Assembly: GCF_000233955.1 (NCBI RefSeq)
Contig: NZ_JH376608.1
Coordinates: 1,468-37,242, forward strand
Length of the DNA stretch: 35,775 bases
Direction of reading: 5' to 3'
Origin: Paraprevotella clara YIT 11840
GTDB taxonomy: Bacteria; Bacteroidota; Bacteroidia; Bacteroidales; Bacteroidaceae
The position numbers and the translations under genes are program-made. The notes under the pieces were generated by a model that worked only from the letters and a program-made list of their open reading frames with translations, was not told where the DNA came from and searched no databases. The stretch's first letter is position 1. Each line of letters starts with the position of its first letter. Of the stretch, positions 1 to 8,496 are shown in pieces.

Positions 1-38
1 GACCAGAATCTGTTGTGTTACCATTACACCATAGTCCA
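1..38 (-). tRNA. tRNA-Gln (CTG), partial
   Basis: The 5' half of a tRNA-Gln read on the minus strand: acceptor strand TGGACTA, D-arm and the anticodon loop, with anticodon CTG at bases 4-6. The 3' half lies outside the window. From the D-arm through the anticodon it is identical to the complete tRNA downstream at 78-148; only the acceptor strand differs (TGGACTA against TGGGCTA). The two genes are 39 bases apart and are probably co-transcribed. Confidence 0.85.
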
Positions 39-77
39 ATCTTCCGCAAAAATCAGGTGCCACCGACACCCTTTCCG

Positions 78-148
78 TTGGGCTACCAGGATTCGAACCT
101 GGAAAAACAGGACCAGAATCTGTTGTGTTACCATTACACCATAGCCCA
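78..148 (-). tRNA. tRNA-Gln (CTG)
   Basis: A complete 71-nt cloverleaf on the minus strand. The acceptor stem TGGGCTA/TAGCCCA is perfect, with the U1-A72 pair usual for tRNA-Gln. The D-loop contains the GG of AATGGTAAC, and the T-arm is CCAGGTTCGAATCCTGG. The anticodon loop TTCTGGT gives anticodon CTG (bases 114-116). The last pair of the anticodon stem is an A-C mismatch. CCA is not encoded. It reads CAG codons. Confidence 0.95.
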
Positions 149-372
149 TTGTCCTTTTTGCGACTGCAAATTTAGCGACTTATTTTCGAACCCACAAATT
201 TTTATTCCCTTTTTTCGTAGGGAAGCCGCCGTGTCCATAAAAATCTTCCTCTACGATGGTCTCTCTCTGTTTCCGGACGAACCGCCAGGCACAAACCGGA
301 TTATATTATCTAAAAAAGATAAAAAGCAAAGGGTTTTGAGCCTAAAAATTGGAATGATAACATATTATATAC

Positions 373-380
373 TATCTTTG
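373..380 (+). promoter_or_regulatory. Bacteroidetes -7 box for rsfS-ftsH-cdsA
   Basis: TATCTTTG matches the Bacteroidetes -7 consensus TAnnTTTG and lies 27 bases before the rsfS ATG, leaving a short leader. No clear -33 TTTG is present at the ideal distance. The rest of the 149-407 spacer shows no gene. Confidence 0.6.
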
Positions 381-407
381 CCCGACAAATTATGTATGAA
401 TTAACGC

Positions 408-767
408 ATGAACGAAACGCAACAATTAGTAAATGCCATCACGGAAGGCATACAGGACAAGAAAGGAAAGAACATCGTCGTAGCCGACTTGACGAACATA
501 GGTGACACCATCTGCCAATATTTCATCATCTGCCAAGGAAATTCGCCCTCACAGGTGCAGGCGATAGCGGAATCCATCGGGGAATCCGCACGGCTTAAGG
601 CGCACGCCAAACCTGTAGCCGTGGACGGGTTGAGAAACGCCGAGTGGGTGGCAATGGATTACACGGACATCATCGTACATGTTTTCTTGCCGCAAACACG
701 CGACTTTTACGACATCGAACACTTATGGGCAGACGCACAACTGACTTCTCTTCCCGACATTGACTAA
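408..767 (+). CDS. rsfS: Ribosomal silencing factor RsfS (Iojap family)
   Basis: A 119-aa protein of the RsfS/Iojap/DUF143 family. Family members bind uL14 on the 50S subunit, block subunit joining and reduce translation in starvation. The family core is visible: KGKNIVVADLT near residues 19-29, then ICQYFIICQGNSPSQVQAIAES, the GLRNAEWVAMDY segment and the final DIIVHVFLPQTRDFYDIEHLW. Length is normal for the family. It starts 27 bases after a TATCTTTG promoter box and is followed 18 bases later by ftsH, so it is the first gene of an rsfS-ftsH-cdsA operon, an arrangement seen widely in Bacteroidales. The assignment is secure. Confidence 0.95.
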   Translation: MNETQQLVNAITEGIQDKKGKNIVVADLTNIGDTICQYFIICQGNSPSQVQAIAESIGESARLKAHAKPVAVDGLRNAEWVAMDYTDIIVHVFLPQTRDFYDIEHLWADAQLTSLPDID

Positions 768-785
768 ACTCACCTTAAAAACATT

Positions 786-2873
786 ATGAACGAAAAAGAA
801 AACAAAAATAAAATGCCGCGGTTCAACATGAACTGGATTTACGGCATTATCATTGTGATATTGGTGTATCTCTTCTTTACGGGTACGGGTGGAAGTTCCT
901 CTAAAACGGTGGACTACACGCAGTTCGAACAATACGTAAAAAGCGGTTATGCCTCTAAAATCATTGCGCAAAAAGACAAGGGGGTATTGGAAATGTATGT
1001 GTCGAAAGAACATTTGAAAGATGTGTTCGGCACGGACGACTTCAAGAAAATAGGAACGGTTCCGATGGTCACCGTGGAATATGCCTCCAACGAAAAACTG
1101 ATGGACCTCGTGGATGAAGCCCGGGCGAACAACAATTTCAAGGGAAACTTGCGCTTCGAACAGAGCAACGACTTCATGAGCAATATCTTCTGGAACTTCT
1201 TCCCCTTGCTCTTCATTATCGCCATCTGGGTATTCATCATGAGACGGATGGGCGGCGGAAGCCCTACGGGCGGAAGCGTGTTCAACGTCGGTAAAAGCAA
1301 AGCCAAACTGATTGAGAAAGGAGAAGCCACGAGAGTGACTTTCAAAGACGTGGCCGGACAGGCCGGTGCCAAAATGGAGGTGGAGGAAATCGTGGAGTTC
1401 CTCAAAAATCCGAAGAAGTTCACCGACCTCGGAGGTAAAATACCCAAAGGTGCTTTGCTGGTAGGTCCTCCGGGAACGGGTAAGACGTTATTGGCCAAGG
1501 CTGTAGCCGGAGAGGCTAACGTCCCGTTTTTCTCTCTTTCCGGTTCCGATTTCGTAGAAATGTTCGTAGGCGTGGGAGCCAGCCGTGTGCGTGACCTGTT
1601 CCGCCAGGCTAAGGAAAAGGCTCCGTGTATCATCTTCATCGACGAAATCGACGCCGTGGGACGTGCACGCGGCAAGAACCCGGCCATGGGAGGCAATGAC
1701 GAACGGGAAAACACATTGAACCAGTTGCTGACCGAGATGGACGGTTTCGGCACCAACAGCGGTGTCATCATTCTGGCAGCCACCAACCGGGTGGACATTC
1801 TGGACAAAGCCTTGTTGCGTGCCGGACGTTTCGACCGGCAGATACACGTGGACTTGCCGGACCTGAATGAACGGAAAGCCGTATTCAAAGTCCATCTCCG
1901 TCCGGTGAAAACGGACAGCACGGTAGACATTGACTTGTTGGCCCGTCAAACGCCCGGTTTCTCCGGTGCCGATATCGCCAACGTATGCAACGAAGCAGCC
2001 CTGATTGCAGCCCGGCATGGTAAAAAGGCCGTAGGCAAAGAAGATTTCCTCAGTGCTGTAGACCGCATTATCGGAGGACTGGAGAAACAGACCAAAGTCA
2101 TGACGGTGGAAGAAAAACAGACCATAGCCTTGCACGAAGCGGGACATGCCACCATTTCCTGGTTCCTGCAATATGCCAACCCGCTGATTAAAGTGACCAT
2201 CGTGCCGCGCGGACGTGCACTGGGAGCCGCCTGGTATCTGCCCGAAGAACGACAGATTACGACCAAAGAGCAGATGCTTGACGAAATGTGTGCTACATTG
2301 GGTGGCCGGGCCGCCGAAGAATTATTCACGGGACACATATCTTCCGGAGCGTTGAACGACCTGGAACGCGTGACCAAACAGGCTTACAGCATGATTGCCT
2401 ATCTGGGTATGAGTGAACGATTGCCGAACCTCTGTTATTACAACAACGACGAATACAACTTTACGAAGCCTTATTCCGACCAGACCGCACAACTGATTGA
2501 CGAGGAAGTGAAGCACATGATTGCCGAACAATACGAACGGGCCAAATCTTTGTTACGCGAACATCAGGACGGGCATGCGGAATTGGCAAAAGTGTTGGTG
2601 GAGCGCGAAGTGATTTTCGCCGAAGACGTGGAGAAGATTTTCGGCAAACGGCCGTGGACCAGCCGTACGGAAGAGTTGCTTAGCATGAACGAAGAACTCC
2701 CGGGAGACGAGATGGCCCAGGAGTCTGACGAGCAAAAAGAAGAACAGGGTGCGCTAGCCTCGGACGAGCAACCGACGGAAGCGTCGGCCGAACATCCTAC
2801 GGAAGCCACGGCACAAGCATCCGATCACGAGGCCGAGAAACCGCAAGACACACAAGCCCCTAAAGAAAAATGA
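786..2873 (+). CDS. ftsH: ATP-dependent zinc metalloprotease FtsH
   Basis: A 695-aa membrane-anchored AAA+ protease that degrades membrane and short-lived cytosolic proteins as a hexamer. It has a TM segment at about residues 16-33, a periplasmic FtsH_ext domain, and a second TM at about 135-152. The AAA module has Walker A GPPGTGKT (about 226-233), Walker [11 protein letters not shown] (about 280-290) and the SRH with RAGRFDRQI. The M41 zinc site is HEAGH at 450-454, with the third ligand Asp near 525 ([10 protein letters not shown]). The C-terminal tail beyond about residue 640 is low-complexity and acidic (Glu/Ala/Thr/Gln) with imperfect repeats such as [17 protein letters not shown]; it is longer than in E. 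coli FtsH. The stop overlaps the cdsA start by ATGA. Confidence 0.98.
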   Translation: MNEKENKNKMPRFNMNWIYGIIIVILVYLFFTGTGGSSSKTVDYTQFEQYVKSGYASKIIAQKDKGVLEMYVSKEHLKDVFGTDDFKKIGTVPMVTVEYASNEKLMDLVDEARANNNFKGNLRFEQSNDFMSNIFWNFFPLLFIIAIWVFIMRRMGGGSPTGGSVFNVGKSKAKLIEKGEATRVTFKDVAGQAGAKMEVEEIVEFLKNPKKFTDLGGKIPKGALLVGPPGTGKTLLAKAVAGEANVPFFSLSGSDFVEMFVGVGASRVRDLFRQAKEKAPCIIFIDEIDAVGRARGKNPAMGGNDERENTLNQLLTEMDGFGTNSGVIILAATNRVDILDKALLRAGRFDRQIHVDLPDLNERKAVFKVHLRPVKTDSTVDIDLLARQTPGFSGADIANVCNEAALIAARHGKKAVGKEDFLSAVDRIIGGLEKQTKVMTVEEKQTIALHEAGHATISWFLQYANPLIKVTIVPRGRALGAAWYLPEERQITTKEQMLDEMCATLGGRAAEELFTGHISSGALNDLERVTKQAYSMIAYLGMSERLPNLCYYNNDEYNFTKPYSDQTAQLIDEEVKHMIAEQYERAKSLLREHQDGHAELAKVLVEREVIFAEDVEKIFGKRPWTSRTEELLSMNEELPGDEMAQESDEQKEEQGALASDEQPTEASAEHPTEATAQASDHEAEKPQDTQAPKEK

Positions 2874-3721
2874 CCGATAAAATAAAGAATTTATGTCTCC
2901 GTACAGCCACCGGTATCGCTTTCGTAACGGTACTGGTGGGTGGTATTTTATGGAGTAACGTCACATTCACCCTGCTCTTTGCCGTGATAACGGGTCTGAG
3001 CGTATGGGAGTTTTGCCAAGTGGTGAACCGACGGGCCGATGTACAAACCAATGCGGTGATTTGTACGGTGGCCGGGATTTACCTTTTTTTAGCCGTTTCG
3101 GGCTTTTGCAGCAATCTTACTCCTTCCGGGGTATTCATCCCGTATCTGTTGTCAGTGGTGTACCTGTTGGTCAGTGAACTTTACCTGAAAAGCGAACATG
3201 CACTGAACAACTGGGCCTATACCATGATGAGCCAGATGTACGTGGCCCTGCCGTTTGCGTCGCTCAATATCCTGGCTTACCAACCCGAAGCGTCTTACAG
3301 CATCGGTGTGGCCTATGCGGGCATGCTTCCGTTGTCCGTATTCGTATTCCTTTGGGCCAGCGACTCCGGAGCTTACTGTTTCGGTTCGCTTTTCGGTCGT
3401 CACAAACTGTTCCCGCGCATCTCTCCGAACAAGTCGTGGGAGGGTTCCGTCGGAGGAGGATTGGTCGCCGTGGCCGCTTCACAGATTTTTGCCTGTTTCG
3501 AACCGTCGCTCGACAGATGGGAATGGTTGGGACTGGCGCTCACGGTAGTAATATTCGGTACGTGGGGCGACCTTGTGGAAAGCCTTCTGAAACGGCAGTT
3601 GCAAATCAAAGACAGCGGCAATATCCTGCCGGGACATGGAGGGATGCTCGACCGTTTTGACAGTTCGTTACTGGCCATTCCGGCTTCTGTCATCTACCTC
3701 TACACCCTTACCTTATTATAA
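2870..3721 (+). CDS. cdsA: Phosphatidate cytidylyltransferase
   Basis: A 283-aa polytopic inner-membrane enzyme that converts phosphatidic acid and CTP to CDP-diacylglycerol, the precursor of the phospholipids. The C-terminal CDS signature is clear: ISPNKSWEGSVGG in the middle, then KRQLQIKDSGNILPGHGGMLDRFDS near residues 240-268, which holds the metal- and CTP-binding acidic residues. About eight hydrophobic segments precede and surround it. It is translationally coupled to ftsH (4-base overlap). It ends at a convergent junction with lpxB, separated by a hairpin terminator. Confidence 0.95.
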   Translation: MTDKIKNLCLRTATGIAFVTVLVGGILWSNVTFTLLFAVITGLSVWEFCQVVNRRADVQTNAVICTVAGIYLFLAVSGFCSNLTPSGVFIPYLLSVVYLLVSELYLKSEHALNNWAYTMMSQMYVALPFASLNILAYQPEASYSIGVAYAGMLPLSVFVFLWASDSGAYCFGSLFGRHKLFPRISPNKSWEGSVGGGLVAVAASQIFACFEPSLDRWEWLGLALTVVIFGTWGDLVESLLKRQLQIKDSGNILPGHGGMLDRFDSSLLAIPASVIYLYTLTLL

Positions 3722-3773
3722 TAAGGAGAAAAAGACAACCCGGCCATGACGGGGCCATACCTGATACAAGAAA

Positions 3774-3812
3774 CGGGAACCATTCGCTCAAAGCAACGGT
3801 TCCCGCTCTTTC
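3774..3812. terminator. Bidirectional terminator between cdsA and lpxB
   Basis: Inverted repeat CGGGAACC (3774-3781) / GGTTCCCG (3798-3805), with an extra inner GC pairing around GCTCAAAGC. It is T-rich on the right (CTCTTTC) and A-rich on the left (ACAAGAAA). It sits between the convergent stops of cdsA (3721) and lpxB (3833), so it probably serves both strands. Confidence 0.7.
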
Positions 3813-3832
3813 ATTATCCATACAGGTCTGTC

Positions 3833-5008
3833 TTAACGACAGCTATCGGAAGTGGCTCTCCGTCCCACGCCACGCTTCAACAGACGAAGCATGAGACTTG
3901 CCGCCTTCGCGGGCGCACCGGTATCTCCTAACTTGACAGCCATCTCTTCATAGCCCTGCAACATGGCCGTGCGTCCGTTTCCGCCGGGCAGAATCCGAGA
4001 AAGTTCCTCCCGTATATTCCCCACGCTCATCCCGTCGGCCACCAACTCCCTGACCACTTCTCGCCCGGCGACCAGATTGACCAGCGAAATATAACGGACT
4101 TTCAGGATATGCCGACGTAAGAAAGAAACCAGTTTGCCACAGGCCGTATAATAACACACCACTTGGGGCACCCGGAAAAGGGCTGTCTCCAACGTGGCCG
4201 TCCCGGACGTGACCAAAGCTGCGCAGGCGTGGTGCAATATACGATAGGTCTGGCCGTACAGGATTTTCACACGGCTGCCCCGTAACACTTTTCCATAAAA
4301 TTCAGGGTCTATATTAGGAGCTGCCGCCAACACCAACTCATACTGCCCCTCATAAACGGAAGCTGCTTCTACCATCATGGGCAAGTTGTCTTTGATTTCC
4401 TGTTTACGGCTCCCGGCCAACAAAGCCAAGACGGGCTTGCCCTCCAGGCCGTTGTCTTCCGCAAAACGTCCGAAGTCTTTTTCGTTTTCCCTTTTGTAAG
4501 CCTCCACTTCGTCCAATGTAGGGTTACCCACATAGTGAATAGGATAATGATGCTTCCCCTCAAAGAAATCCACTTCAAACGGAAGGATGGAAAAAAGCTC
4601 GTCCACATCGCGTTTGATATTCTTGATACGATACTCCTTCCATGCCCATATCTTGGGAGAGATATAGTAATATACCGGTATGGGACTATGCGCATGCACG
4701 AATTCCGCCACAGACAAGTTGAAACCGGGATAATCCACCAGAATCAACACATCGGGATTCCATTCCAACACGTCCCGTTTGCACGCCTTCATGTTGTGCA
4801 GTATCGTACGCAGATGGAGCAACACGGGAATAAACCCCATATAGGCCAATTCTTTATAATGCCGAACCAAAGTCCCGCCTTGCGCCTTCATCAGGTCTCC
4901 TCCCAAAAAGCGGAAATCCGCTTCGGCATCCCGGGCTTTCAGTTCTTTCATCAGATGAGACGCATGCAAATCCCCACTGGCCTCACCGACAATCAGATAA
5001 TATTTCAT
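3833..5008 (-). CDS. lpxB: Lipid-A-disaccharide synthase
   Basis: A 391-aa GT19-family glycosyltransferase. It joins UDP-2,3-diacylglucosamine to lipid X to make the lipid A disaccharide on the inner membrane. The N-terminal signature MKYYLIVGEASGDLHASHL, followed by FRFLGGDLMKAQGG, is diagnostic. Further family segments are ILVDYPGFN, YYISPKIWAWKEYRIKNIK, ILPFEVDFF, YVGNP, LLAGSRKQEIKDNLP and TSGTATLETAL. The frame is open upstream to 5287, but the ATG at 5008 gives the canonical N-terminus and overlaps the surE stop by 4 bases (ATGA), showing translational coupling to surE. Confidence 0.96.
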   Translation of the reverse strand: MKYYLIVGEASGDLHASHLMKELKARDAEADFRFLGGDLMKAQGGTLVRHYKELAYMGFIPVLLHLRTILHNMKACKRDVLEWNPDVLILVDYPGFNLSVAEFVHAHSPIPVYYYISPKIWAWKEYRIKNIKRDVDELFSILPFEVDFFEGKHHYPIHYVGNPTLDEVEAYKRENEKDFGRFAEDNGLEGKPVLALLAGSRKQEIKDNLPMMVEAASVYEGQYELVLAAAPNIDPEFYGKVLRGSRVKILYGQTYRILHHACAALVTSGTATLETALFRVPQVVCYYTACGKLVSFLRRHILKVRYISLVNLVAGREVVRELVADGMSVGNIREELSRILPGGNGRTAMLQGYEEMAVKLGDTGAPAKAASLMLRLLKRGVGRRATSDSCR

Positions 5009-5781
5009 AAAACTTCCAAGTCTTTGAGTCCGTCCATGGCCTGATAAGCCGTCACGTCCACCGTGACGGGAGTTACCGCCACATAGCCGTGCGCCAAAGC
5101 CCACGCATCCGTATCCGTACACTCCGGTTCCTTGTTGGTATACTCGCCGGTGAGCCAAAAATATTTTCCACCCCGAGGATGGTCGGCTGCATACAACTCG
5201 TTGGACCACATCCCACGGGCCATCCTGCATATCTTCGTCCCACGGTAACCCTGTCCCGACGGTCGGGGAAAGTTTACATTCAGACATACCCCTGCTGGCA
5301 ATCCCGTTTTCAACACACGCTCCACAATGCCTCGCACGTATGGGACGGTAGGAGAAAAATCAGCATCCGCATCGAAATCGCACAAGGAAAAACCGATAGA
5401 CGGGATGCCTTTCATGCAGCCTTCCAACACCACACCCATCGTCCCCGAATAATGTACGTTGACAGAAGAATTGTCCCCATGGTTGATGCCACTGACCACC
5501 ACATCCGGCTTACGGCCGGTTTCCATTTCAAGTGCCAGTTTCACACAGTCTACCGGTGTCCCGCTACACGCACAGACTTTTATGCCCGGACGCACAGCCA
5601 CGACGCGATAACGTAAAGGGTCGTGTGACGTAATCGCACACGCGGAACCGGAACGGGCACTGTCCGGCGCCATTACAAGAATATCTCCCAAGGGAGACAA
5701 CATATCTATTAATTCGTTCAATCCTTTTGCCTGTACTCCATCATCGTTCGAGAGTAGGATAAGCGGCCTCATGTCGTTCAT
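5005..5781 (-). CDS. surE: 5'/3'-nucleotidase SurE
   Basis: A 258-aa SurE-family metal-dependent phosphatase acting on nucleoside monophosphates (survival protein). Seen: the LLSNDDGVQAKGL motif, with the metal-binding Asp pair at residues 13-14; DSARSGSACAIT, with the conserved Ser; and SGINHGDN, with the metal-ligand Asn. The ATG at 5781 is chosen. An in-frame GTG six bases upstream (5787) and an ATG at 5772 are alternatives, and AGGTG lies only a few bases before 5781. surE leads a two-gene operon with lpxB and is divergent from parA. Confidence 0.93.
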   Translation of the reverse strand: MNDMRPLILLSNDDGVQAKGLNELIDMLSPLGDILVMAPDSARSGSACAITSHDPLRYRVVAVRPGIKVCACSGTPVDCVKLALEMETGRKPDVVVSGINHGDNSSVNVHYSGTMGVVLEGCMKGIPSIGFSLCDFDADADFSPTVPYVRGIVERVLKTGLPAGVCLNVNFPRPSGQGYRGTKICRMARGMWSNELYAADHPRGGKYFWLTGEYTNKEPECTDTDAWALAHGYVAVTPVTVDVTAYQAMDGLKDLEVL

Positions 5782-5802
5782 TTTCACCTATATTTGTTTC
5801 CA

Positions 5803-5810
5803 CAAAAGTA
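5803..5810 (-). promoter_or_regulatory. -7 box for surE-lpxB
   Basis: Minus-strand TACTTTTG matches TAnnTTTG and lies 21 bases upstream of the surE ATG, which places the start site a few bases before the coding region. Confidence 0.55.
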
Positions 5811-5959
5811 CGAAAAAAGGTTTAAAAGCTCAGTGCTTTCACCGAAAAACATTATCTTTGCGGCATGATGTTCCTCGCAGTTATTAACAATATAGTCGAG
5901 TTTTCAACAATTTAACGTTTCTATCTGCATTCTCTAAAGCGCAGTAGTCAGGAATACGT

Positions 5960-5967
5960 TACTTTTG
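5960..5967 (+). promoter_or_regulatory. -7 box for parA-parB operon
   Basis: TACTTTTG matches TAnnTTTG and lies 20 bases before the parA ATG. A second match, TATCTTTG at 5853-5860, could be an upstream promoter with a roughly 120-base leader. The two boxes differ in distance only; the sequence does not decide between them. Confidence 0.5.
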
Positions 5968-5987
5968 TGCAAACCAAATATTAGGAT

Positions 5988-6752
5988 ATGGGAAAGATTA
6001 TTGCTTTAGCAAATCAGAAAGGAGGGGTCGGAAAGACCACGACTTCGATGAATCTGGCCGCCTCTTTAGCGACATTGGAAAAAAAGGTCTTGCTTGTCGA
6101 TGCGGATCCTCAGGCCAATGCGTCTTCCGGTTTGGGAGTAGACGTATCTGAAATAGACTGCTCTATCTATGAATGTATCATCGATCACGCAGATCCGCGC
6201 GATGCCATTTATACTACGGATATCGAGGGATTGGACATCATTCCTTCTCACATCGATTTGGTCGGTGCGGAAATAGAAATGCTGAACCTTCCCAACCGGG
6301 AAAAAGTGCTGACGGGTATCCTTTCCCCCATGAAGAGCGAATACGATTACATTTTGATAGATTGTTCCCCTTCATTAGGCCTCATCACCGTAAACGCATT
6401 GACGGCAGCCGATGCCGTAATCATCCCGGTCCAGTGTGAATATTTCGCATTGGAAGGTATCAGCAAACTTCTCAATACGATCAAGATTATCAAATCCAAG
6501 CTCAATCCGTCTTTGGAAATCGAAGGTTTCTTGCTGACCATGTATGACAGCCGCCTGCGTCTGGCCAACCAGATTTATGATGAGGTAAAAAAGCATTTCC
6601 AGGAATTAGTCTTCAAAACCGTCATCCAACGGAACGTCAAACTCAGCGAAGCCCCAAGCCACGGTCTTCCGGTTATCCTTTACGACACGGACTCCACAGG
6701 TTCCAAGAACCATTTGGCTTTGGCGAAAGAAATTATTGAAAAAGACAAATAA
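5988..6752 (+). CDS. parA: Chromosome-partitioning ATPase ParA/Soj
   Basis: A 254-aa ParA-type deviant Walker ATPase that, with ParB and parS, segregates the chromosome. The deviant Walker [15 protein letters not shown] has its signature Lys at residue 11. Also seen are [16 protein letters not shown] (A'), [19 protein letters not shown] (Walker B) and [13 protein letters not shown]. No N-terminal HTH is present, so it is the short chromosomal Soj type. parB follows after 11 bases. Confidence 0.96.
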   Translation: MGKIIALANQKGGVGKTTTSMNLAASLATLEKKVLLVDADPQANASSGLGVDVSEIDCSIYECIIDHADPRDAIYTTDIEGLDIIPSHIDLVGAEIEMLNLPNREKVLTGILSPMKSEYDYILIDCSPSLGLITVNALTAADAVIIPVQCEYFALEGISKLLNTIKIIKSKLNPSLEIEGFLLTMYDSRLRLANQIYDEVKKHFQELVFKTVIQRNVKLSEAPSHGLPVILYDTDSTGSKNHLALAKEIIEKDK

Positions 6753-6763
6753 CAGAAAAAAGA

Positions 6764-7657
6764 ATGGCTGTACACAAGAAATACCCTGCTTTAGGACGAG
6801 GACTGGACGCCCTGATTTCCACCAAGGAAGTTCACACGGACGGTTCCTCTACCATCAATGAAATCGAACTGGACAAGATTTCTCCGAATCCCAACCAGCC
6901 GAGAAGGGATTTTGACCCTGAAAGTCTGCGCGAGTTGGCCGACTCCATTGCGGAAATCGGCATCGTACAACCCATCACACTCCGCAAGATGGAAGACGAC
7001 ACGTTTCAGATTATCGCCGGAGAACGGCGCTGGAGAGCTTCCAAACAAGCCGGCCTGCACACCATCCCGGCATACATACGTACGGCAGATGACGAGAATG
7101 TCATGGAAATGGCCTTGATAGAGAACATCCAACGCGAAGACCTGAATTCGGTGGAGATCGCACTGGCCTACCAACATCTTATCGAACAATACAACCTGAC
7201 GCAAGAGAAATTGAGTGAACGCATCGGTAAAAACCGCTCTACCATCACGAACTACCTGCGTCTGCTCCGTTTGCCCGCTCCTATTCAGATGGCTTTGCAA
7301 AACAAAGACATCGACATGGGACACGCACGCGCTTTACTTGCTTTGGATAACCCTACACTGCAAATCAAACTATTCCAGCAAATCATTCAGGAGAACCTTT
7401 CCGTCCGGAAGGTAGAAGAAATGGTCAAAGCTCTCACGGAGGGCGAAAGCGTAAAAAGCGGAGGTAAAAAAATCACACCGAAGGGAGCACGTCTTCCCGA
7501 AGAATACAACGTTTTGAAACAAAGTCTATCTAAATTCTTTCAAGCCAAAGTACAACTCACTTGCTCGGATAAAGGCAAGGGTAAAATCAGCATTCCGTTT
7601 GCGAATGAAGAAGAATTGGAACGTATTATCGAACTGTTTGACCGTTTAAAAAGTTGA
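6764..7657 (+). CDS. parB: Chromosome-partitioning protein ParB/Spo0J
   Basis: A 297-aa ParB-type CTPase clamp that loads at parS. It has the N-terminal ParA-activating stretch (KKYPALGRGLDALIS), the ParB/Srx CTP-binding domain (NPNQPRRDFDPESL, IAGERRWRASKQAG, ALIENIQREDLNSVEIA) and a central HTH (LTQEKLSERIGKNRSTITNYLRLLRLP). A C-terminal dimerisation region ends in IELFDRLKS. The family's GERRxRA motif is intact. The TGA stop overlaps the TTG that starts the next gene. Confidence 0.96.
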   Translation: MAVHKKYPALGRGLDALISTKEVHTDGSSTINEIELDKISPNPNQPRRDFDPESLRELADSIAEIGIVQPITLRKMEDDTFQIIAGERRWRASKQAGLHTIPAYIRTADDENVMEMALIENIQREDLNSVEIALAYQHLIEQYNLTQEKLSERIGKNRSTITNYLRLLRLPAPIQMALQNKDIDMGHARALLALDNPTLQIKLFQQIIQENLSVRKVEEMVKALTEGESVKSGGKKITPKGARLPEEYNVLKQSLSKFFQAKVQLTCSDKGKGKISIPFANEEELERIIELFDRLKS

Positions 7658-8493
7658 AGTGTATTAAACTCTTATATCGTCATTCACTCATCCTGCTCGG
7701 CATCTTGTTCATGCACGGCGGGATGTCTTCAGTTTGGGGACAAACGTCTCCGGCAGCAGACAGTATACCTGCCGTACACGATTCCGTGCCCACCGCAGTA
7801 CCCTTGCTTGCCGACACGTTGGCCGTTACGGCCAAAGACAGCATTCCACCCGTTATCACCGAAACGCCCCCCACGCCCGGCGACAGTTTGCCGTCCGCAG
7901 GAACGTTGACGGACACCACAGCAACCGCATTGGATTCCACTGCCATCGGCCTGAAAAGCGATTCATTGCTCCGCCACACGCCCTCTTTTATGGAAAAGCG
8001 TTTCATTCCCAATCCACAGCGTGCCCTATGGTTATCCCTGATTATTCCGGGAGCCGGACAGATTTACAACCGCAAACTGTGGAAGATACCTATTGTCTAC
8101 GGCGGTTTTTTAGGTTGCCTCTATGCCCTGACGTGGAACAACCAGATGTATGGCGACTATTCACAAGCCTATCTGGATATTATGGATGACGACCCCAACA
8201 CGAAGAGTTACGAAAATATGCTCCCGTTGAATTACAGCATTGCAGGCCGGGAAGACCAATACAAAGAAATATTCAAGAACAAAAAGAACTATTACCGCAA
8301 GTACCGGGACATGAGTATATTCGCCATGATAGCCGTATATCTGCTGTCGGTAGTAGACGCATACGTGGACGCGGAACTCTCGTCTTTCGACATTTCCAAA
8401 GATTTGGGTTTGCGAATCGAACCGGCCGTCTTTAATTTTGGAGGGCGGGGACGGGAGGCTTCGGTAGGCGTCCAATGTAATTTAAACTTTTAA
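7654..8493 (+). CDS. DUF5683 domain protein, secreted/membrane
   Basis: A 279-aa protein that appears to start at TTG (7654), overlapping the parB stop as TTGA. This start gives a clean signal peptide (about residues 1-29, ending VWG-Q). The next in-frame ATG would remove most of it. A Pro/Thr/Ser/Asp-rich linker (about 30-110) follows. The conserved DUF5683 core RALWLSLIIPGAGQIYNRKLWK begins near residue 123, with two hydrophobic segments (GGFLGCLYALTW, FAMIAVYLLSVVDAYVDA). The C-terminus (RIEPAVFNFGG...VGVQCNLNF) looks like a beta-strand end. The function of the family is not known. Its fixed place between parB and the lytic transglycosylase in Bacteroidales suggests an envelope role. Confidence 0.85.
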   Translation: MKCIKLLYRHSLILLGILFMHGGMSSVWGQTSPAADSIPAVHDSVPTAVPLLADTLAVTAKDSIPPVITETPPTPGDSLPSAGTLTDTTATALDSTAIGLKSDSLLRHTPSFMEKRFIPNPQRALWLSLIIPGAGQIYNRKLWKIPIVYGGFLGCLYALTWNNQMYGDYSQAYLDIMDDDPNTKSYENMLPLNYSIAGREDQYKEIFKNKKNYYRKYRDMSIFAMIAVYLLSVVDAYVDAELSSFDISKDLGLRIEPAVFNFGGRGREASVGVQCNLNF

Positions 8494-8496
8494 ACC

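Noticed and set aside
15-404. 129-codon open frame over the tRNA genes
   Set aside because: It runs through two tRNA genes and the rsfS promoter; not a plausible protein.
947-1930. Long open frame (327 codons) on the minus strand inside ftsH
   Set aside because: It is antisense to a certain gene, has no recognisable domain and no promoter; the openness reflects the codon use of ftsH.
5865-5915. 16-codon frame after the TATCTTTG at 5853
   Set aside because: Its ATG is only 5 bases from the -7 box, at or before the expected transcription start, so it is unlikely to be translated.
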